Source of the DNA: Phytohabitans houttuyneae
GTDB taxonomy: Bacteria > Actinomycetota > Actinomycetes > Mycobacteriales > Micromonosporaceae
Assembly (NCBI RefSeq): GCF_011764425.1
Contig: NZ_BLPF01000002.1
Coordinates: 1,054,997 to 1,118,996 of the forward strand
Direction: 5' to 3'
Length of the DNA: 64,000 nucleotides
Under the pieces are notes generated by a model that saw nothing but the letters and a program-made list of their open reading frames with translations, searched no databases and had not been told where the DNA came from. The position numbers were made by a program, and so were the translations under genes. Of the stretch, positions 59,222-64,000 are shown in pieces. The stretch's first letter is position 1; every line of letters begins with the position of its first letter.

Positions 59222-61900
59222 CTAACGGCTGTCGGATCCGGCCGCCGCGGTGGCGACCGCGGCGCGGCCGGCCTCCAGGCGGGCGATCGGGACCCGGAAG
59301 GGCGAGCAGGACACGTAGTCCAGGCCGACGGTGTGGAAGAAGTGGATGGAGTCGGGGTCGCCGCCGTGCTCGCCGCAGACGCCGATCTTCAGGTCCGGGC
59401 GGGCGGCCCAGCCCTCGTCCGCGGCGATCCGCACCAGGCGGCCCACGCCGGGCTCGTCGATTGACTCGAACGGGGAGACGCCGAAGATGCCCATCCCGAG
59501 GTAGCGGGGGAAGAAGGTGCCCTCCACGTCGTCGCGGGAGAAGCCCCAGCCGAGCTGGGTCAGGTCGTTGGTGCCGAAGGAGAAGAACTCCGCGGCACCG
59601 GCGATCTCGCCGGCCGTCACGGCCGCCCGCGGTACCTCGATCATCGTGCCGATCCGGACGTGTGGCAGGCCGCCGACCTCGTCGAGGATGCGTTCGGCCT
59701 CGGCCCGCACGGCCTCCAGCTCCTGCACGGCCGCGACCAGCGGCACCATGATCTCCGGCCGCGGCGACAGCCCGCGCGCGGTGCAGTCGGCGGCCGCCTC
59801 CGCGATCGCCCGCACCTGCATGGCAAACAGGCCGGGCACCACCAGGCCGAGCCGCACGCCGCGCAGCCCGAGCATGGGGTTCTGCTCGTGCATCCGCCGC
59901 ACGGCAACCAGCAGTGCGCCGTCCCGCCCGGGGTCCTGGCCGAGTGCCTCGGCCCGGGCCACCCGCGCGGTCAGCTCTTCCAGGGGTGGCAGGAACTCGT
60001 GCAGCGGCGGGTCCAGCAGCCGCACCGTGACCGGCAGCCCGTCCATCGCCTCGAAGATCTCCACGAAGTCGCCGCGCTGCAGCGGCAGCAGTGCCGCCAG
60101 TGCGTCCTGCCGCTCCTGGTCCGTCTCGGCGAGGATCAGCCGCTCGACGAGGGCGCGGCGGGCGCCGAGGAACATGTGCTCGGTGCGGCACAGGCCGACC
60201 CCCTCGGCCCCGAACCGCCGGGCCCGGGCCGCGTCAGCACCGGTGTCGGCGTTCGCGCGCACCTCCAGCCGCCGCGTCCGGTCGGCGTGCAACATCAGCC
60301 GGTGTACCGCGTCCAGCAGGCCGTCCTGCCCGGATGGCACCTCGCCCTCGAAGTAGCGGGCGACGGGGGAGGGGTGTACCGGCACCTCGCCGAGGAACAC
60401 CTCGCCGGTGGCGCCGTCGATGGACACCACGTCCCCTTCGACCACGACCGTGCCATCCACAGTGAACTGTCCACCGTCGGTGTCCACGGCGAGCGCGTCC
60501 GCGCCGCACACGCAGGTCTTGCCCATGCCGCGTGCCACCACGGCGGCGTGTGAGGTCTTCCCGCCGCGAGAGGTGAGGATGCCCTGTGCGGCGATCATGC
60601 CAGGCAGGTCGTCCGGGTTGGTCTCTCGGCGCACGAGGATGACCTTCTCGCCGGCCGCCGCCCGCTGCACCGCCCGGCCCGCGTCGAACACCACCCGGCC
60701 GCTCGCGGCTCCCGGCGAGGCCGGGACGCCGACGGCGAGCGGTGCGGGCGCGGCCGCGCGGTCGAAGCTCGGGAACATGAGGTGGGCCAGCTGGGCGCCG
60801 GAAACGCGGCGCAGCGCCTCGTCCATGTCGATGACACCCTCGTCGACCAGCTGCGCGGCGATCGTGAACGCCGCCGCCGGGGTGCGCTTGCCCACCCGGG
60901 TCTGCAGCATCCACAGCGTGCCGCGTTCGATCGTGAACTCGATGTCGCACAGGTCCCGGTAGTGGTGCTCCAGCTTGTCCATGATGGACAGCAGCTGGTG
61001 GTACGAGCGCGGGTCGATGCGCTCCAGCCGCTGCAGTGGCACGGTGTTGCGGATGCCGGCGACCACGTCCTCGCCCTGAGCGTTGGACAGGTAGTCGCCG
61101 TAGACGCCGCGTACGCCGGTGGCCGGGTCGCGGGTGAACGCCACACCGGTGCCCGAGTCGGAACCGAGGTTGCCGAAGACCATGGCCATCACGTTGACGG
61201 CCGTGCCGAGGTCTTGCGGGATCCGCTCCTGCCGGCGGTACAGCACCGCGCGTTCGGTGTTCCACGACGCGAACACCGCCTCGATCGCCAGGTACAGCTG
61301 CTCGTGGGGCGCCTGCGGGAAGTCGCGCCCGGTGTGGTCGGCGAAGACCTTCTTGTACACCTCCACGAGGTGGTGCAGGTCCGCCTCACCCAGCTCGGCG
61401 TCGGTGGCCACGCCGGCGTGCGAGCGGTGGGCGGCGAGCTCGCGTTCGAACGCTTCGCCAGGCACCCCGCACACCGTCTTGCCGAACATGCCGATCAGTC
61501 GCCGGTACGAGTCCCAAGCGAACCGCGGATCGCCGCTCTGCGCGGCCAGCCCGTGCACGCTCACGTCGGTCAGCCCGATGTCCAGGACCGTGTCCATCAT
61601 CCCGGGCATGGAAAACTTCCCGCCCGAGCGCACGGACAGCAGCAGCGGGTCGGCCGGGTCGCCCAATGTCTTGCCCAGCCGGTCCTCGACAAGCCGAAGG
61701 TGCGCGTTCACCTGGTCGAAGAGCCCCGCCGGCACGGTGCCGGCGGCCAGGTACGCGCGGCACGCCTCGGTGCTGATCGTGAACCCCGGCGGCACCGGCA
61801 ACCCCAAGCGGGTCATCTCGGCCAGGTTCGCGCCCTTGCCGCCCAGCAGGTCCTTGAGGTCCTTGCCACCCTCCACGAAGTCGAACACATACTTGGCCAT
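59222..61900 (-). CDS. ppdK: Pyruvate phosphate dikinase
   Basis: 892 residues. ATP-grasp domain with LLGGKGANLAEMTRLGLPVPPGF at the start, the mobile phospho-His domain with GGKTSHAAVVARGMGK (His about 453), and the PEP/pyruvate TIM barrel with FGTNDLTQLGWGFSRDD and the catalytic Cys-Gly region IGVCGEHGGDP. It interconverts pyruvate + ATP + Pi and PEP + AMP + PPi; under energy limitation it allows PPi-linked glycolysis or gluconeogenic PEP supply. The start at 61900 (MAKYVF). Best-class box 95 bp upstream. Confidence 0.96.
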   Translation of the reverse strand: MAKYVFDFVEGGKDLKDLLGGKGANLAEMTRLGLPVPPGFTISTEACRAYLAAGTVPAGLFDQVNAHLRLVEDRLGKTLGDPADPLLLSVRSGGKFSMPGMMDTVLDIGLTDVSVHGLAAQSGDPRFAWDSYRRLIGMFGKTVCGVPGEAFERELAAHRSHAGVATDAELGEADLHHLVEVYKKVFADHTGRDFPQAPHEQLYLAIEAVFASWNTERAVLYRRQERIPQDLGTAVNVMAMVFGNLGSDSGTGVAFTRDPATGVRGVYGDYLSNAQGEDVVAGIRNTVPLQRLERIDPRSYHQLLSIMDKLEHHYRDLCDIEFTIERGTLWMLQTRVGKRTPAAAFTIAAQLVDEGVIDMDEALRRVSGAQLAHLMFPSFDRAAAPAPLAVGVPASPGAASGRVVFDAGRAVQRAAAGEKVILVRRETNPDDLPGMIAAQGILTSRGGKTSHAAVVARGMGKTCVCGADALAVDTDGGQFTVDGTVVVEGDVVSIDGATGEVFLGEVPVHPSPVARYFEGEVPSGQDGLLDAVHRLMLHADRTRRLEVRANADTGADAARARRFGAEGVGLCRTEHMFLGARRALVERLILAETDQERQDALAALLPLQRGDFVEIFEAMDGLPVTVRLLDPPLHEFLPPLEELTARVARAEALGQDPGRDGALLVAVRRMHEQNPMLGLRGVRLGLVVPGLFAMQVRAIAEAAADCTARGLSPRPEIMVPLVAAVQELEAVRAEAERILDEVGGLPHVRIGTMIEVPRAAVTAGEIAGAAEFFSFGTNDLTQLGWGFSRDDVEGTFFPRYLGMGIFGVSPFESIDEPGVGRLVRIAADEGWAARPDLKIGVCGEHGGDPDSIHFFHTVGLDYVSCSPFRVPIARLEAGRAAVATAAAGSDSR

Positions 61901-61994
61901 CACCAGGCCGCCTCTCGCCTCGACGCAGGTCGTCACCTCTGTGGTACCAACGCGGGGCAGGCGGGGTGTAGGGCCGATCGGCTTCGTGCGGCGG

Positions 61995-62008
61995 GGGACC
62001 TTGGTCCC
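61995..62008. promoter_or_regulatory. DosR-box-like operator (best class)
   Basis: GGGACCTTGGTCCC, 95 bp before PPDK (61900) and directly after the ArsR-type gene stop (62021). Confidence 0.72.
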
Positions 62009-62020
62009 GCAACCGGGTCG

Positions 62021-62362
62021 CTAGCTGGACAGGTCTTCGCCGGCGCGGAGGTCGCCGAGCAGCTCCGCCTGGCTGCTGAGCACTTCGGTGAGGATGCGTC
62101 GCGCCACGGCGAGCAGCTCCGCGACCTGCGGGCTGACCAGCGAGTAGTACACCGCCGAGCCGTCCCGCCGGGTGACCACCAGGTTGGCCCGGCGCAACAC
62201 GGCGAGTTGTTGCGACAGGTGCGCCGGCTCGATGCCCACCTCGGGCAGCAGCTCAGAGACCGCGTGCTCCCGGAGCGCCAGCAGCTCCAGCACCCGGATC
62301 CGGGCCGGGTGCCCCAGCGTCTTGAAGAACTCGGCCTTCACCTGGTACAGCGGCGCACTCAC
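62021..62362 (-). CDS. ArsR/SmtB-family transcriptional regulator
   Basis: 113 residues, winged helix: LGHPARIRVLELLALREHAVSELL, then the recognition helix PAHLSQQLAVLRRANLV and the wing VTRRDGSAVYYSLVS. No cysteine metal site is visible, so the inducer may be non-metal or the site differs. GTG 62362 follows AAGGGGGTGG. It lies upstream of PPDK on the same strand, but PPDK has its own box. Confidence 0.88.
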   Translation of the reverse strand: MSAPLYQVKAEFFKTLGHPARIRVLELLALREHAVSELLPEVGIEPAHLSQQLAVLRRANLVVTRRDGSAVYYSLVSPQVAELLAVARRILTEVLSSQAELLGDLRAGEDLSS

Positions 62363-62532
62363 AGAGCCACCCCCTTCGGGTGGACACGCTACGTGGCCGC
62401 GATCCGGTTCGGTCGCTCCGGCAGGGTCGTGCCGTACTTTCGGGTCTCATGAGTTGCGAAGTTTAGAAAGTAGCGAGAACTGCAGTAGCGTGAGTCGCAC
62501 CTCAGGACGGCGGATTTGCAGAGGCAGGCACG

Positions 62533-62904
62533 ATGGCGATGATTGATACGACGCTGAAGGACGCGATGGGCATCGAGGGTGCCATCGGCGTCGCTCTCGT
62601 CGACTACACCAGTGGCATGACGCTCGGCGTGGCCGGCGGCTCGGCGGACCTCGACCTGTCCGTGGCCGCGGCTGGCAACACGGACGTCGTGCGCGCCCAG
62701 GTCCGGGCCATGGAGCTGGTGGGCCTCGGCGAAAACATCGAGGACATTCTGATCACGCTGGACACGCAGTACCACCTTATCCGGCCCGTAACGACGCGAG
62801 GCGGCCAAGGACTGTTTCTGTACCTGGCGCTGAACCGGAAGCGGGCGAACCTCGGCATGGCCCGGCACCAGCTGCGCCAGATCGAGGCCACGGTCGAGAT
62901 CTGA
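62533..62904 (+). CDS. Roadblock/LC7-like small protein
   Basis: 123 residues: GIEGAIGVALVDYTSGMTLGVAGG is the roadblock-type opening, followed by AAGNTDVVRAQVRAMELVG and ILITLDTQYHLIRPV. In actinobacteria such proteins often work with small Ras-like GTPases and sensor kinases, but none is adjacent here. The start at 62533 follows GAGGCAGGCACG. The 170 bp upstream are relatively AT-rich (around 62450-62480) and probably hold its promoter; no box. Confidence 0.7.
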   Translation: MAMIDTTLKDAMGIEGAIGVALVDYTSGMTLGVAGGSADLDLSVAAAGNTDVVRAQVRAMELVGLGENIEDILITLDTQYHLIRPVTTRGGQGLFLYLALNRKRANLGMARHQLRQIEATVEI

Positions 62905-63014
62905 GAAACGCCAGCGGGGGACCGCTTCTGTGCCGCGACGATGCCGATCCGATGAAGCACTCCGGACACGATGCCGACCTGGGATTCAGGGTGCGGACAT
63001 CGAAGGAGATCCGG

Positions 63015-63896
63015 ATGAACGGACGAAAGCTGTTCTGGCGCGGCGGCGTGGCACTCGCTCTGGTACTCGGCGGTTCGCTCGCCGCGCCCGCGGGCCCGGC
63101 GAGCGCTGCCAACATCATCAACACGTTCAAGACCACGCCGACGAGTGGCATGAACTCCACCTCGCCGAAGTCGGTGACCGTCACCTGCCCGAACAACACG
63201 TTCCTGTACGGGCCGGGCGCCGCCATCCAGGGTGGCAACGGGCAGGTGACGCTGGAGACGATGCGTCCGATGGGCGCGGCCAACCCGACCAGCGCCGTGG
63301 TGACGGCCCACGAGGTGGGCAGCTACTCCGGCAACTGGAGCCTCACGGCGACCGCCAACTGTGGACCGGCGGTCACCAACCTGCACGTCGAGCCGGGCCT
63401 GCTCGACCCGGTGGACTCCGACCGGGTCAAGGAGTCCGACGCGGCCTGTCCGGAGGGACAGAAGCTCTACGGCAACGGCTTCGACATCATCGGCGGGCTG
63501 GGCAACGTGTTCGTGCACGACATCATCACGACCGGTGCGCTCTCGTTGCGTTCGAACACGGTGCGCGCCACCGAGCACGGCACGTACACCCAGAGCTGGT
63601 CCCTGCGGTCGTACGCGGTCTGCGGCAACGCCGCCTCGACCCAGGAGCGCATCATCCGGGTCAGCGCGACCGACTCCACCGCGGAGAAGTCGGCCAACCG
63701 CTCCTGCCCGGTCGGCACCGAGGCACACGGCGCCGGCGCCCAGGTCACCGGTGACACAGTGGACCTGGACGGGCGGCTCACGATCGACCGGGTCGTGGCG
63801 GGTGAGTTCAACGGCCTCGCGATCGGCCACGAGAACGGCACCGTGAACGACAGCTGGAGCGTCACGATGTACGTCGTCTGCGCCAGCGCCACCTGA
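63015..63896 (+). CDS. Secreted protein with three cysteine-paired repeats
   Basis: 293 residues. Sec signal peptide (positive MNGRKLFWRG, hydrophobic VALALVLGGSLAAPAG, cleavage after ASA at about 31). The mature protein has three repeats, each opening with CP and closing with a Trp-Ser strand and Cys: pairs 58/116, 145/203 and 231/289, all exactly 58 apart. Likely a secreted beta-rich protein with three disulfides. Function unknown. The start at 63015 follows AAGGAGATCCGG. Confidence 0.8.
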   Translation: MNGRKLFWRGGVALALVLGGSLAAPAGPASAANIINTFKTTPTSGMNSTSPKSVTVTCPNNTFLYGPGAAIQGGNGQVTLETMRPMGAANPTSAVVTAHEVGSYSGNWSLTATANCGPAVTNLHVEPGLLDPVDSDRVKESDAACPEGQKLYGNGFDIIGGLGNVFVHDIITTGALSLRSNTVRATEHGTYTQSWSLRSYAVCGNAASTQERIIRVSATDSTAEKSANRSCPVGTEAHGAGAQVTGDTVDLDGRLTIDRVVAGEFNGLAIGHENGTVNDSWSVTMYVVCASAT

Positions 63897-63904
63897 GTCG
63901 AAAG

Positions 63905-63940
63905 CCGCCGGCCGCGCGGCTGGCCTGGCGCGGCCGGCGG
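63905..63940 (+). terminator. Hairpin terminator
   Basis: 13-bp perfect stem CCGCCGGCCGCGC/GCGCGGCCGGCGG with a 10-base loop, just after the secreted repeat protein. Confidence 0.75.
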
Positions 63941-64000
63941 AGACTTCGGGACATGTCGGTGCGAGCGGGAAGGGCCGACCGATAGCCCGACCAAGCACAT

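Noticed and set aside
60782-62452. 556-residue plus-strand ORF opposite PPDK and the ArsR gene
   Set aside because: Shadow frame; composition unnatural and both minus-strand genes are unambiguous.
1-64000. CRISPR arrays, insertion sequences, phage or conjugation genes
   Set aside because: No spaced direct repeats, transposase, integrase or relaxase motifs were found; the only mobile-DNA hint is the tRNA-like relic.

Overview
The window is a dense, very GC-rich stretch of an actinobacterial chromosome. Evidence: strong G/C third-position use, AGGAGG-type ribosome binding sites, frequent GTG starts and many ATGA/GTGA overlaps. The families are those of the mycobacterial DosR (DevR) dormancy regulon, combined with several anaerobic-energy modules. 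I cannot fix the genus; a filamentous soil actinomycete is more likely than a mycobacterium because of the PFL, PPDK, sulfide oxidoreductase and duplicated modules. No transposase, integrase, CRISPR array or complete RNA gene was seen.

Layout. 1-10 kb: unknown small proteins, universal stress proteins (USPs), a sulfide:quinone oxidoreductase/TusE/DsrE operon, CorA, a zinc alcohol dehydrogenase and a Tgs1-like acyltransferase. 10-21 kb: Acg-type nitroreductases alternating with USPs, an Rv1738-like protein, DoxX, Hsp20 and a CBS-BON protein. 21-25 kb: a DosS-like GAF-GAF histidine kinase, a second Hsp20, a cyclic-nucleotide-domain protein and PhoU. 25-38 kb: a NAD(P)-linked [NiFe] hydrogenase operon, cytochrome bd oxidase and hypFCDE. 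38-46 kb: nitroreductases, a CtpF-like P-type ATPase, a two-component-system scar and a Vms1/Rv2629-like protein. 47-58 kb: a second Rv1738-like protein with GAPDH, a PNPOx-fold protein, pyruvate formate-lyase with its activase, a GNAT/acyl-CoA synthetase fusion, a short ribosome hibernation factor and a second CBS-BON protein. 58-64 kb: a tRNA-3'-end-like relic, PPDK, an ArsR regulator and two ordinary-looking genes.

What ties it together is a 14-bp near-palindrome, GGG(A/T/C)C-N4-G(A/T/C)CCC, which I find about 30 times. Nearly all copies are intergenic and most lie 35-100 bp before a start codon. It matches the core and spacing of the mycobacterial DosR box (GGGAC-N4-GTCCC). The genes behind it cover oxygen/NO sensing, chaperones, ribosome hibernation and rescue, redox disposal (H2, bd oxidase, sulfide, ethanol), mixed-acid fermentation, PEP/pyruvate switching and wax-ester/TAG storage. 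I read the region as a hypoxia/dormancy super-island.

Caution: at least seven conserved genes are broken by an apparent loss of one base, nearly always in a C or G run. The uniform direction points to sequencing or assembly error, so those genes are annotated as full length with the break stated.
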